From Batillaria attramentaria (taxonomy: Eukaryota; Mollusca; Gastropoda; Batillariidae), in assembly GCA_018292915.2 (NCBI GenBank), contig JACVVK020000169.1, forward strand, positions 749,501-813,500: a DNA stretch of 64,000 nucleotides, written 5' to 3'. The notes under the pieces are model-generated. The model saw only the letters and a list, made by a program, of their open reading frames with translations, had not been told where the DNA came from and made no database searches. The position numbers and the translations under genes were made by a program. Positions 1 to 48,925 of the stretch are shown in pieces (position 1 is the first letter of the stretch; each line of letters starts with the position of its first letter).

Positions 1-798
1 ATCAAGCGATTTCTTTCTAATGCCCCTAATAGGTGTTTGATGGATCAAGTGCCCTCACACACAAAAGGGTTGTGCCACTCCTGGGCTCAAGCCAGCGTCA
101 AGTCGTTTCAATATCTCACCTCTAGGAGATTTTTGTTATGGGCCATATTAGGTCACTTGACTCAACTTCCACAAAGATAACTTGCCGTGACGCATGTCTA
201 TTGTGAGTTCCTTCAAAAGGCACTCAACCAAAAGTACTAGCAGAGTCCTACAAACCGTCCTATTGACAAACTGACTACTACACTAACAGCGGTACTTTCC
301 ACAGTGGTGAAGGGAGTGTACCTGGCAATAATATAAAAGATATGTTCCTCGTAAATGGTTATTCTGGTGAAGTTCCTGCTTGGGAACGTTGCCAGTGAGC
401 TCAAGAATTCTCATTCAAGCACAGTGTGCTTTGTAAGGTTTGTTAGTAAGATATATGTCTTACCCAGAGCTAGTGGCAAAAATCAAATGGCCATTGAAAG
501 GTGTACTAAGTCAGTAAGTGCAAAGTTGTTTCTGGTACGACTTTCCACGGCAAAAGGGGTTGGACAGAGTTCCATAAGTTTGTTCAGTTCTGCTACCCTG
601 CTGTACGCCTATGCTAGTGTACATTGTACTAGTTCTGTGCTGCTAAACCTCTGGCAAATTTGATTAGAGAAACTAAGCTGCGAACTTCCAAATATTGCAA
701 CGACCACATAACTGAAAACGCCAGCCTCTTTCAATCTTTCCTCTCGCCACACGGTTCCTGGTGCCACATACAAGATTAATGATTTTCGAGGCTTACGT

Positions 799-833
<35 letters not shown>

Positions 834-1122
834 CTACGGACTGGTCAGAGTGCCGACCAGCACTGTAAATTCCAGGCAACATCGCCTGTACAAGACATGA
901 ACTGCTGATCGAAGCCATTCTGGCATACACCCTCTTACCGTCAAAAACATGATGCCCTGGTTTTGGGAAGAAAAGAAAAACGACCGATGAAACAGCCTAT
1001 AATAGAATACGTACACTGTACGTGTCACAACACACTGCATAGCTACCACTGTCGCCATTCAGTGAGTGTGTAATTACTGACACAATGCGTGGAACCTCCT
1101 TCCTGCAAAATCAATAATGTAC

Positions 1123-1127
1123 CCTGC

Positions 1128-1162
<35 letters not shown>
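1123..1162. repeat. (CT)n(CA)n microsatellite
   Basis: Compound dinucleotide tract; a further (CA)n lies at 799-830. Confidence 0.9.
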
Positions 1163-1359
1163 GTGGTCATCAATATCTGCTGTGCGAGCACTTCCTTCAC
1201 CCTGCTCACCCCATTTTCCTCACAGCAGCTTGAAATAACCTGCACGTAATCCCCTTAAGTCTGCGCAACTGGCACAACGAGCAATTTTCTCTTGCTCTAA
1301 CGACTGAGAAAAAAGAAAATCCCACGTAACTGGATTAAAAATCTTCCTTATCTCCCCCC

Positions 1360-1360
<1 letters not shown>

Positions 1361-1453
<93 letters not shown>
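1361..1453. repeat. (CA)n microsatellite
   Basis: About 43 CA units preceded by a short CT tract. Confidence 0.95.
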
Positions 1454-1455
<2 letters not shown>

Positions 1456-1605
1456 GGCTTTCTGAGACAGCGCTGCCTCCAAAAAAAACGTTGCAGTACA
1501 TTCTGAACACAAGAAGTACATGTACACAAAATGCATCAAAGGATTTTTCATGCACAAAATTGGTATCAGTCTACCATGATGCAGTTTTCATGAAGACAGA
1601 AGGAA

Positions 1606-1622
1606 GAGAGAGAGAGAGAGAG

Positions 1623-1708
<86 letters not shown>
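1606..1708. repeat. (GA)n(GT)n microsatellite
   Basis: Compound tract, the mirror arrangement of 1361-1453. Confidence 0.95.
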
Positions 1709-1710
<2 letters not shown>

Positions 1711-1774
1711 TGCATAAGCAGAGAGTTCAACATGCTAACCAAAAGAATCAAGATGCTGTGTGCCATGCTCTTAC

Positions 1775-1799
1775 CTGGCCTGCTGTATCCGTTCAGTCT
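1775..1799 (-). CDS. Candidate kinesin microexon 22 (25 nt)
   Basis: Bounded by acceptor acccttcag and a strong donor gtaaga. In phase 0, as required directly after exon 21, it would read RLNGYSRP; in another phase it reads TERIQQA, which looks coiled-coil-like. Splice signals alone support it; I cannot match it to a known kinesin segment. Confidence 0.28.
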
Positions 1800-4767
1800 C
1801 TGAAGGGTAAGTATGTTCCAAGTCCAAACTGAAAAATCATGCCAAACACATGCCACTAAGACTGCATTCTCAGCATGTCATGTAACAGAGAAACTGTTAG
1901 TTCATGCAACATGCCATGAATATATATTACCATCATACATACATCAACTCTGAAAATTCCACTCATTACGTAGAGTTTTGAATTATCACTTTCAGATATA
2001 CCAGCACCAACACCTTCACCGGGACAGATTTGTAGTGTAAAGGAAAATCCACTCACACAAGGATGACAATGAAATTTAACACACACAAAATCTCTTGGAA
2101 ACAAGGATGAATCATGTACGATTAACTCCCGCAACACTTCAGCAGATACAGTGACTGAATGTTGTTAGCCTGAAGGTTCTCATTTACTTATTTTACTCTT
2201 TTTTCCCACATTAATGTAATTTTCAGATAGTGCACACTTTTTATTTTCAGACTCTCTTCTTTCACTTAACAAAAAAGCCACCAAAAATTGACAGGTTGTA
2301 AGTATTTCCAAGTTAGAATCTGAATAAGTTAGTTACGGTCTGTAAACAATACAAGTCAATGTTCTAAGAAAGTTACAAAAAGAAAACTCAGCTACCAAAA
2401 CTTGGAAAAGAGACAAAAATGTGAATGTCTACTAAAATAAAAAGCAATGCTACAAAACATCTCCTTTCCTGTTCATGGGAGCTCAGTGTTTTGACCCAAC
2501 ACCTTGTCCACGTCAGTACCTTTTCTGATCCTCATAAACGTTCTGTGAAGACTGCCTTAAGTACAGATGTGGCAGGTTATAATGTAAAGGAGAATGAAAC
2601 ACACCATGCACCATTACTGGGATTTCATAAACTATGATAGAATGTAGTCATGCAGCACAACACATTACTGTTCAGGACGGTCACATTATGAATTCACTTG
2701 TACAGTAGTTGCACAACGCTTTTATGGAATACACTAGGCAAAGCAACATGCATAAAAAATGCACACCCAAACAGAAACTGTCTTAAGTGCCAGGTTTCAC
2801 CACTGTCCTGCTTAAAACCCAAAATGGTTTCTCGCTTAAAACCCAAAATGTTTCTCGGTCTGTCTTGCTGAAACAGGCTGGACCTTCAAATTTTGTTGAC
2901 TTCAATTTGACTATCTCATACCTTATGCCTATACCTTGTGGTAAAGTATAATCACTGGTAGAAAGAAAAGCAGCACACACCTGCTGTAGTTTTCCGTCTG
3001 TATGAAGTTGACACAGAAATACTGCTAGCTACAATTAATGTACCATCCAGACAACGTCCAGCTAGCCTGAAGGTGAAGTGTGTGACAAAGTCAGAGATTA
3101 GAGAAGTACTTAAACAGCACATGTGGTGGTACTCACTGCAGGGTGTTACTTCATGCCACACTTGCTTCTGTCCTAATCCAGTTAAGAGAAAGTACACAAC
3201 AGTCACGGCTGTTACAGCGATACTAATGTTTCTGACTGGGAGAAGCCTGGACAGCAAAAGGAAGAAATCAGTCCTTCTCAGAAAATTCTGACATTTCTCT
3301 TACTTTGTGAGTGAAAAATAAAATTTTGTAAGATCTCCAATCAGATCTTAAGTCAGTGATCAGCAAATTTAAAAGTGAATCCTCTTCTTTAAAGGAAGCT
3401 TTCAAAGTGACAAATCTTATTTTCCTGCATAAGACGATTCACATATCATATCTCACAACTCATCTGAAGATTTAGTTTGTAGTTGGTAAACACCTTTCCA
3501 ATATTTTATTTTATAAAGAACCACTTTCAGAAATCAATTAACTGATATAAAAATCCAAGTTTGTGACTGCAAAATCTTCTGATGTCCACCATGTCCACCG
3601 GTCAAGTGTACACCCCAGGAGGGGCACGAAGCAAAAGTTGGAATATGTTTAGGGTCACCTCATTAAGGGGGGTGAGGCCACAACACCTGTACTCATAACC
3701 CAGTCACAGGAGATAACTCAAGCAAGGCGCAGATAACTGTGTGCTAACACCTGATAAGCCTGCCAATATCCCCCTCCCTAATCTGAGCACTTTCAATAGG
3801 TTTTGTTTAAGTCCCAAGGCAAAAGATAGAGCGTGGGGAAGCGGTGTGGATTAAAAACACCTACCAGCGCCAGCCACCTTAGTATGGTCTTAGGCTGTCC
3901 CTTAGTGATAATGGCATGCACTAAACCAGCCAGCCTCTTTAATCATAACAATTACTGGAAGTCATACAAACAGCGGTGACTGTGAACAAACAGTATTGGA
4001 ATACCAGAGATACTGCTGCCCAACTTCAAAGCCCAGTATGCTCTAGCAAAGCGGTCAACTCAATCGATCAGCTTCTTATGAGAAAACACTGAAGAATCCA
4101 TTTGCTGGAAGTCTTTTCAATGCCACAGTAAAATGCACAAGTGCGAAACCTTCCCCAGTTCTGTGCAATTAATATGCATCATAATCCTGCTTGCTGTGTA
4201 CACATGACAAAAATTATGCATTGTCTACCATAAACCACATGTGCTGGTATAACCAAGGAAGAAATGATCGAATGATCAAAATTATAAAGTATTCTATGAA
4301 GCAGTTTTCCAGTTACGCTTCCTGTCTACTGTAAGAAATTGAAAAAAAAATTAAAAGAAAAACCCACAACCCAAGCACACCTGTGCCTAAGTAGACAAAA
4401 CTTGAAACTTTGAACTAGCTGCTAACAGCAGCTTTGCAGAACATCTTCTACAGGCAGCAAAAGAACCGTCTTCAAACTGACACACTAACATTAGAACTGG
4501 TGACTGCAAGCGTGCTACAAAACTTCTCTCATAAAGCCAAGAAGGAGTGAAATGTAACGTAAGCGGTATTTCAAACAGCATCATTCAGCCAGCTCCTAAT
4601 ATGGTAAGATATAGCAAACAACACGCATGCGCTGACATGGCAAAAGACCGAGTAGGGTGGTACATTATCCACAGGTACTGGTAACCAGTGGGCTGGGAAT
4701 GAATGAGGGAACATGCAAGGGGTGGGGAATGTACCCCAGGCAATGGGGTGGACAGGTGTCTTGTTCA

Positions 4768-5105
4768 GGGCTTAAAATGGTCCAAAGGAGGAAACGTTGA
4801 TAGCATCTGGTGAGTGTTGCAGACGCGTTATGCTAGGGGTGTCCAGAGGCATGATCCCCCGATTTTTTTTATTTTTATTTTTATTTTTTTTTGGGGGGGG
4901 GTGTAAATTTGGTGCATTCTGGCATGATTTTAAGTGCTTTAGAGGAGAAAACACTTTCATTTTGAGGAAAATTTTTAGAATGTGACCAAAATCTGTGCAG
5001 TTTTCGAGTGGTTCTATGTGCTTCAAAGAAGGAAACACACTTCTAGGGGAAGGAACATTTTTAGCCAAAGGTTGCCACCACCAAAAGGTGGAAGATTTTA
5101 AGCCC
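4768..5105. mobile_element. GGGCTTAAA inverted-repeat element, copy 1
   Basis: Ends GGGCTTAAAA...TTTTAAGCCC; interior shares the GGCATGATCCCC, TTTTAAGTGCTTTAGAGGA and GGAAAATTTTTAGAAT blocks with 7841-8182. About 338 bp, no coding capacity. Confidence 0.78.
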
Positions 5106-6644
5106 TGCTTGTTACTGAAGGGAAAAGGGGATGGGATGGTGGGGAAAGGAGGGTGGGGGAGGGGGAGGTGGTCTTGGAACTTACCAGATCTGGGCAGAAG
5201 CCAGCCTGGAGGTGGGACAAAGGATGGGAAGCAACGGTTAATGGTGTGGGTTGAACAATGTGAAAAAGAACCTCAAAAAAACAAAACAAAATAAAACCCA
5301 CGGTTTAATGTAAGATTTCTGACTGAATAAACCCAGAGCACACACAAATTCCAGGGAGAAGGAATAAATTGGTGTGCCCTGAATGGATGCTCGGTAATTA
5401 GCATTATGGTGGGTGCACCAGACATAGCGCATGCTGCCAAATACTAAAAGGGAACAATCTCATCAAATAGCCATCATAAACGTAAAACAGTACCAACCAA
5501 CTGATGCACAATGTGCAGAATGCACTCAAAGTGACACAAACACCGTAGGAGAGGTCACTAGTCAGGTGCACAAGATTACCCATACTGTGACTGAACACTG
5601 GAACATCTTCTAGACAAGTTACAAATATAAGCACTGATCATGGGCTGGACATTTTGAACAACTGAAAACGGGTGATACTCTAGTAATAGTACTGTACCTG
5701 CAGTATCAATGTGTGCCAGCACATGTACATTCATTTTCACGACATGCCAAACATTATGGCCAAACGCTGACCCATACACAAGCCACATTTACAGACACAA
5801 ATGTTTCACACTCTAGCAAATGAATTTACAAGAATATTTCAACTGTCTGATCAGGTCCATACCACTCATCTTTTTCTTCATTCTTGCAAAGATGTGGACA
5901 ATCACATACACAGTGCTTGTTTCTTCGATCCTTATTGTGGCATTTCTTTGATATTCATTTGGTCATTCGCCATACCATTTCACTTCTAGGTTGGTCTTGC
6001 CCAGTTAGGAAGACGAAGTTCTGGCCGTTTGTTTTTTCTGTTTGTTTGTTTTTTGTTTGTTTGTTTTTTCTTTATCCCAACTTGATTGTGGGAAAATTAT
6101 TTTGCTTGCGTTCCAGGTTTTATCCAGTATTTGCTATGACATGCTATGAATAACAATCATCATCTGAATAAATGACATTTTCACATGAGCTGGTTGTCTC
6201 TTTTCTATTTCAACTGTTTTGTCCCACAATCAGTGAACTCAACCTTATTGATATTTAGAGGGTTTGCTCACACAAAAATGTATTCTCAATCTTCACACTT
6301 TCACAATTCACGGTCCTGTGTGTGCAGTGCACAAACAAAAGACACGCAGAGTGTTCAGGAGTCTCAGCATGCACCGTGCAAGAAACAGGAAATAAAATCT
6401 TGCATAGTGATTTGAGGGTGATAATGAGGACAGTGTTCTGGGGACTGGGTGTACATATGGTCTCATCCACAAACAAGCCAAACACACGAGGGAATATGGC
6501 TGGGTACATACTTGGGATTGAACATGAGCAATGGTGCAACACGAGCAGCCTCCGTCTCTGGTATGGATGCGATGCTGCTTGCAGATGACAGCTCTCCTTC
6601 ATGTAAACTCTGAAAACACCATCAGTAAATATCAGGTTTTGTTT

Positions 6645-6647
<3 letters not shown>

Positions 6648-6715
<68 letters not shown>
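6648..6715. repeat. (CA)n microsatellite
   Basis: Uninterrupted CA tract. A shorter CT/CA tract lies at 7375-7441. Confidence 0.95.
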
Positions 6716-6719
<4 letters not shown>

Positions 6720-6881
6720 TACAGATGAGCTAAAGACAATACCGCTGCCTGCAAACTGAGATTATTGCTTGAATTAAGTCAGCTGAAGGTCTGTGTACTG
6801 GGTATTCGTACTCCTGGTTAATTCCCTTTTTTGTTTTCTTCTTCTTTTTTTTTTTTTCTTTTTCTTCCTTCCTTTTTTTTT

Positions 6882-6912
<31 letters not shown>

Positions 6913-7373
6913 TCTACATGTACTTCAGACTTCATCACCCCCACCACTGAACTAATAGCAATGAGAAAAATAACCAGACTAACTGGACATTTACACCATA
7001 ATAAGTTATTTCCAGAGTTTAAAGCCAAGTATGACAGCATAACCTTATTCAGAATTAATGACCCAGTATAACAAAACACTGGTAGTTATAGAGTTAATAG
7101 CCCTGTATGACTGTACATTGCTATTTAGAGTATAGTGTGTACACCTGCAAATGCATTAAACCCAAAGCGCAATGTTGAAGAGTTGCTGTTCAAAAAGTTA
7201 TAGAAGACGATAGACTTGTATAATGTAAAGTTGTTGGATACAGAAAGCATTGTTGTTCAGCAAGTGTTACTGCACATCATATGCTTATGCGTAATCAAAG
7301 AGCAGAAAACTGGTGCATGTACAATGTACTTCCATGTATGTGATGCTGCATACTGCATACATGTATTATGCAA

Positions 7374-7409
<36 letters not shown>

Positions 7410-7840
7410 GCACGCAGGCACACACGCACATACACACACACGCATGCATGAACGCACATCGGGCTAAAGGGATTAGTCAGCAGCATTACGTAAAATGAAG
7501 CAAATGTATTACAACAGGATGTTTGTACTGGTTTGACTGAGCGTGGAAGGTTAAACGAGATGTGCAAGTCAACCACTCCTGCTGCATGCACAGAACAGTG
7601 TGCAAGTACATGTAGTATCTACAGATGTGCACCTGGTGTCACACATGAGTGACTTTCTCATTAAGCCCACTTCATCAAATACTCGTATCATATTCATGTA
7701 TATTCACACACACACAAAATATTTATGCAATGTCTAACACATCACATTATAAATATTTACTCTGTTACTCATTTACCACCTGCTACACTTATCATAAATA
7801 CTTGTGATATATGATACCTTACACAGCTTTCTCTACATCA

Positions 7841-8182
7841 GGGCTTAAAAGTGTCCATGATCCAAAACGAGGAAAAGTGTGTAGCATTTAGTGGCAAAGT
7901 GGCAAAGCTACGAGCGTACGTCCACTGTAATGCTCAGGTGTATGAGGGCATGATCCCCAGATTTTTTTTTTTTAAATAATAAATATCTGTGCAAGTTAGT
8001 GCATTTTTCATGAGTCTAAGTGCTTCAGTGGAGGAAACACTATTTTTGGAGGAAAATTTTTAGAATTAAAATCTGTGCAGATTGGTGCATTAATCTTGCG
8101 TGGTTTTAAGTGCTTCAGAGGAGGGGAGGAAAATTGTTAGCCGAAGGTGGGAATCCATCAAAAGGTGGAAGAGTTTAAGCCC
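7841..8182. mobile_element. GGGCTTAAA inverted-repeat element, copy 2
   Basis: About 342 bp with the same ends and internal blocks as 4768-5105, same orientation, 3 kb away. Confidence 0.78.
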
Positions 8183-9320
8183 TCCTGCATACATGTTTAT
8201 ATGTTGACCTGGTTTGTTAGTGGATGACAAGAACACATGTTCAATGCGGGCAAGATACTAAAACTGGTGAGTAGACTATATAACTAAAGTTAAGCAGGGT
8301 TAGTAAGGTGTTCAGCATGAAGCAGTTATGAAAATTTTCACCACATGCTTACCACAGTGCGCAAAGTCTGCAACAAGGGACAACAAAACATGCAACCTGC
8401 CTTTACCCAAAAAGCATTATGTTGTTTATGCATATATCTCAACCATCCACAGCAAAAAATACAATGCCCCTTCAAGCATGATGTGGTAGACCTAAACCCT
8501 ATCTCAATTTGGCAAAAATGACTATGGGTTAGGCTGCAGGTTAGTCTGAAAGTACCACAAATGGCAAGTCACCAGTGAGCAAAAATTTATCCTAAGCAGA
8601 ATTTCACCATCACCTTCATCATCCAAGTAAGCGCAACAAAATAAACGAGGAGGGAATTAACTGCCAGCAGCAAACAGTATGAGAATCATAAGCAACACCA
8701 TATTCTGTTTAATATGGTCGTGCTGCTCCTTCTTCTTCTTGTTTTTTTGTTTGTTTTTTTCCTTCTTTCTTTTCTTTTGTTGTTGTTGTTGGGGTTTTTT
8801 TTGTTGTTTTTCTTTTTTTTTTTCCTTGGGTCTTTTTTGTTTGTTTGTTTTTTCCTTTTTTTTTTTCTTTTTTTTTTTTGGGGGGGGGGGGGGGTGGGGG
8901 GGGGGGAGAGGGGTTGGGGGGGGGGGGGAAGGGGGATCTGTTTTTGTTTGTTATTTTTATGGGGGATGTCCCCATAATCTGTTCAGGAACAAATGACAGA
9001 TTACCTTGTGAAGATTTTCAAATACATCCAATTCAATTAGCAATGAAAGCAAACAGCAATGGGCTGAGACTGGGGCTGGATAATAATGCAAACAGTCCAG
9101 ATGTGAGAAAACAAGAGGAGAAACCTTAGCAATATAATAATCGTATACTAGCGACTGATCATTCCACACTACACACACACCTTTCTACATCAAGCAACAA
9201 AAAACTAGATCCATGAAAGAGCGCATGCATGGAAATGGTAACGTGAAATGACTTGAGTGTCTTCCGTGTAGCTGTTATTAGAAAAGGAATAAGGTGTACA
9301 TGTACTTTAAGACAACTCAC

Positions 9321-45795
<36,475 letters not shown>

Positions 45796-46453
45796 GGCAC
45801 GTGTAAAGCCAAGTCACCCGTTATCACCGACAACTTTCCGTAACTCCATCGTGTGTAATCCACAAAGAAAGTGTAATCCAAACGGTCCAGACACACACAA
45901 CACATGCACCACAACACAACACCACAGCACAGCACACTGTTTCCCGCTACACACTGTACTCCATTCGCCGCTTGTCAGTACACTGATCAAACGGCACACT
46001 TGCTGCCGCTCAGCTGGGGCCTCTCGCGGACCGGTCCACTTTTCACAGAAATAGGGGGTGTGAGGGCTTCACGGGCAGTGGTGCCGTCACGCTTCAACTC
46101 CGCCCTCGCAGACCCACCTTGCTTTGTTCCGAATCAAAGGAATGTCCATAGGGCGTGGTTCCTCAAAAATCGGTAAAGCCGATCTGGGACAGTGCAACAG
46201 ACTGTTTTTCTTGTCCTTTTACCGCCGGTCGACTCATCGAGTAAACTTCGCTTGCTTGGTCAATCGCCACCTACTGAAGTCAGTCACGGCCCGCCCGCCG
46301 GGACGTAGGTTTCACGGAAGCACGCAAAACTCCGGGCTCAGTTTCTCATAGAATAACCGGCTTGCTGATGAACGGTCATGTCGGTGTCAAACAAATAAAA
46401 CAAGAGGCAAACCCATCAAGGCTCACGTGTGAATGCCACTGGTACCACTGCCT

Positions 46454-47310
46454 ATCATCATGCCGGCCAGATTTCGTGACCCTGACGGCCTTTAATTGTT
46501 ACATGAGAGAAAATGCAATAGATTAAAATTTTGCATTCTACTCCTGTGACCTTGACTCCAGCAGAGGTCACTGAAAATGATGTCCCTGGATCAGTCTTGT
46601 GGTTGTCTATCATCTTGTAAGAGTTTGGTGCCTCGGGCATTTGTAGCCGGTTCGCGAGAAAAATACCAATGTTAAGGTTTTAGATCTGAAATTGTCATTG
46701 TGACCCCTATGAACTTAACCTCAGGGCAAGGTCACCCGAAAGGGTATCATACCGTAGGTTTGGAAAGCCCTTACCATTACCTCTCATTATGCCAGATTTC
46801 GTGACACTGACCTGTTACATCAGAGAAAATGCAAATAGATTAAAATTTTGCATTCTATTCCTGTAAATTTGACCTCCAGCAGGGGCCATTGAAAAGGATA
46901 TCCCTGGATAGGTCTTACGGCTGTCGATCATCTTGTAAGATTTGGTACCTCTGGTGTTTGTAGTACTAGTTCCCGAGAAAATGCCAATGTTAAGGTTTTA
47001 GATCGGAAATTGCCATTGTGACCTCTATGAACTTGACCTTTGGGCAAGGTCACTCGAAAGGGTATGTTTGGAAAGCCCTTGCCACTGCCTATCATAATGC
47101 CTGATTTCGTGACCGTGGTGTATGTTACATCAGAGAAAATGCAAATAGATTAAAATTTTGCATTCTATTCCTGTGACCTTGACCTCCAGCAGAGGTCATT
47201 GAAATTGAAATCCCTGGATAGGTCTTGTGGTTGTCTATCGTCTTGTAAGATTTGGTGCCTCTGGTGTTTGTAGTTCCCGAGAAAATGCCAATGTTAAGGT
47301 TTTCTATACA
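46454..47310. repeat. Tandem satellite, about 3 units of 308-325 bp
   Basis: GATTTCGTGAC at 46470, 46795 and 47103 anchors successive units; each holds AGATTAAAATTTTGCATTCT and CCAATGTTAAGGTTTT. Confidence 0.9.
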
Positions 47311-47321
47311 TTCCCGACGGA

Positions 47322-47360
<39 letters not shown>

Positions 47361-47542
47361 ACGACGGAGGATTAGTACACAGACTTCCATTGTTACACAC
47401 GGGAGCCAAAAATGGCTTCACTTCCCCCTTGAGTAAGAAGATGGCCTTACTGACGCCGAATCACTGAGTGCTGAATGACTGATTCAGTGATGATCGATCT
47501 TTCACTAGTGATGGCGGGTACTGTACCCTTCGATCCAATGAC

Positions 47543-47544
<2 letters not shown>

Positions 47545-47599
<55 letters not shown>

Positions 47600-47619
47600 T
47601 GCGTGCGCGCGCGCGCGCC
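47545..47619. repeat. (GT)n(GCGT)n microsatellite
   Basis: GT tract passing to GCGT and GCGC repeats. A CA tract lies at 47325-47357. Confidence 0.92.
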
Positions 47620-47845
47620 AGAAATTCACTGAAATAATAATAATAATCAGGTGTCTTGCTATTACTAATCTGAAATTAATGTGACTTCCGAAAGAAAAAA
47701 AAAAGAATGGTCACTGACATCAGTCTTCGATTTACTTCCGTGATTAGTTTTCAAGTCATGGACGGCCCACCGGGTTCCACACAATAGATAACCAGTAAAT
47801 CTCAGTCAGTCTTGGTGCTAGCCCTTCTTCACGCTTGGTACTTAC

Positions 47846-47874
47846 AGTTTCCTGGCCGCGTTCTCCGCCTCTGT
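47846..47874 (-). other. Candidate 5' UTR exon of the kinesin gene
   Basis: A 29-nt block 2 kb upstream of the kinesin ATG with acceptor cattttag and donor gtaagtac on the minus strand. It has no ATG. It could be a non-coding leader exon, or chance. Confidence 0.22.
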
Positions 47875-48639
47875 CTAAAAATGCCAACGACTATCGTAAA
47901 GAAGCCAACAAAAACAAAATTGCCGTTGTATGACCTTCAGTAATGGCTGCTTGGACAAAGCGACTATTGAGCCTCAACCATGCGTGGCAAATCTTCATGA
48001 GAAGGGTGTCTTTATTCCTGAGGGTTCGTCACGTGCTGATGGATTTTAGTGTCCTCTTGGCTTACTATTCACTTCTATTGTGCCAGGCTCCACAACAAAA
48101 GATCTTTGTAGCCAAAGCTACAAATCATTGAGCCAAACATATGAAAATCGCCATTAGCGTAACCCGCATCTTGGATGATTTCTCGGCTATGTGAACTACT
48201 TCACTGCTTGAGTCTAGCTTTCAGCCCGGCGAAAATCACGTGCTCTCCGTTTGCGCAGCACGATGGGCGCCACAGTTTTGAGTTGATTCATTCGGGCTGA
48301 GTTCTGACCTTGTGGCATTTCTGCACACGGTTTCTGGAATCGCGAGCTGCCCGGACTTGAACGACGTATCTTCAGTAAGCAGATACATGTAGCAGACGAC
48401 AATATCATCGCACTGATCACTGACTAGTGACGTTACCATTGAATCGAATAAAATATTGTTTCGGTGCAATAAACTACTCACTTTACGCTTTCTATTCTTT
48501 TTGCTTCATGTATCAGCGAATTGCACCGACTCCGTCTCAGTCGCTGTAGCCACTTAGCCCGGGGTAAATCCAAACTTTCCCACCATGCAAACTTCCAAAG
48601 GTAAGTAAAGAAGGGGAGTTATTCTAACGATATTTGTGC

Positions 48640-48925
48640 GACAAGGTCGGAGGAGTTATCGCTCAATTGGCAGAAGGGAAATAACCGCAGAATTGTTATC
48701 AATAATAAGACTACACGAGTTATCTCTTCGAAAAACTCTTCGGGACATTTCGGCAGTATCCGGCATTTTCCGAAGATAACCGGAATCGTTCGGCTATTTT
48801 CGTTACGGACGTAACCGATTGGTTACGGAAGTAGCCGAATCGTTCCGGAAACGAAATTCGTAAACATCGGGTTATTTCCCCGGAGATTTCTAACGGCTTT
48901 CAAAGATAACTCCTGCGACCTTGTC
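48640..48925. repeat. Palindromic element, 286 bp, with 21-bp inverted ends
   Basis: Ends GACAAGGTCGGAGGAGTTAT / ATAACTCCTGCGACCTTGTC. Interior (48770-48860) is itself built of complementary CGG/CCG and GTTACGG/CCGATTGG blocks, so the unit can fold extensively. Confidence 0.65.

Larger units (their letters stand above)
1..9320 (-). other. Presumed kinesin intron(s) downstream of exon 21
   Basis: No recognisable coding exon except the candidate at 1775-1799. Contains microsatellites, a pair of GGGCTTAAA elements (4768-5105, 7841-8182), and three poly(T)-poly(G) junctions near 4861-4902, 6841-6912 and 8741-8937. The rest is AT-rich unique sequence in which I see nothing. Confidence 0.5.

Noticed and set aside
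1335..1709. Several frames coding for VCVCVC or THTHTH runs (also at 6255, 14437, 22093, 25804, 44460, 54098, 58764)
   Set aside because: Artefacts of (CA)n/(GT)n microsatellites without flanking homology.
2952..3257. Minus-strand 101-codon frame and the 36-nt splice-bounded block 3137-3172
   Set aside because: Hydrophobic start resembles a membrane segment only by chance; the block needs an upstream exon in a phase that exon 21 does not supply.
5576..5605. 30-nt minus-strand block with AG and GT borders (KMFQCSVTVW)
   Set aside because: Weak donor (gtaatc) and no similarity to kinesin; chance splice-like sites of this size are frequent.
8679..9129. Frames of FFFLFF...GGGGG type
   Set aside because: Translation of T-rich and G-rich homopolymers.
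48585..48600. Plus-strand ATGCAAACTTCCAAAG followed by gtaagt, a possible first coding exon
   Set aside because: Only five codons with a good donor; no downstream exon in frame could be identified, and HAAO has its own ATG.
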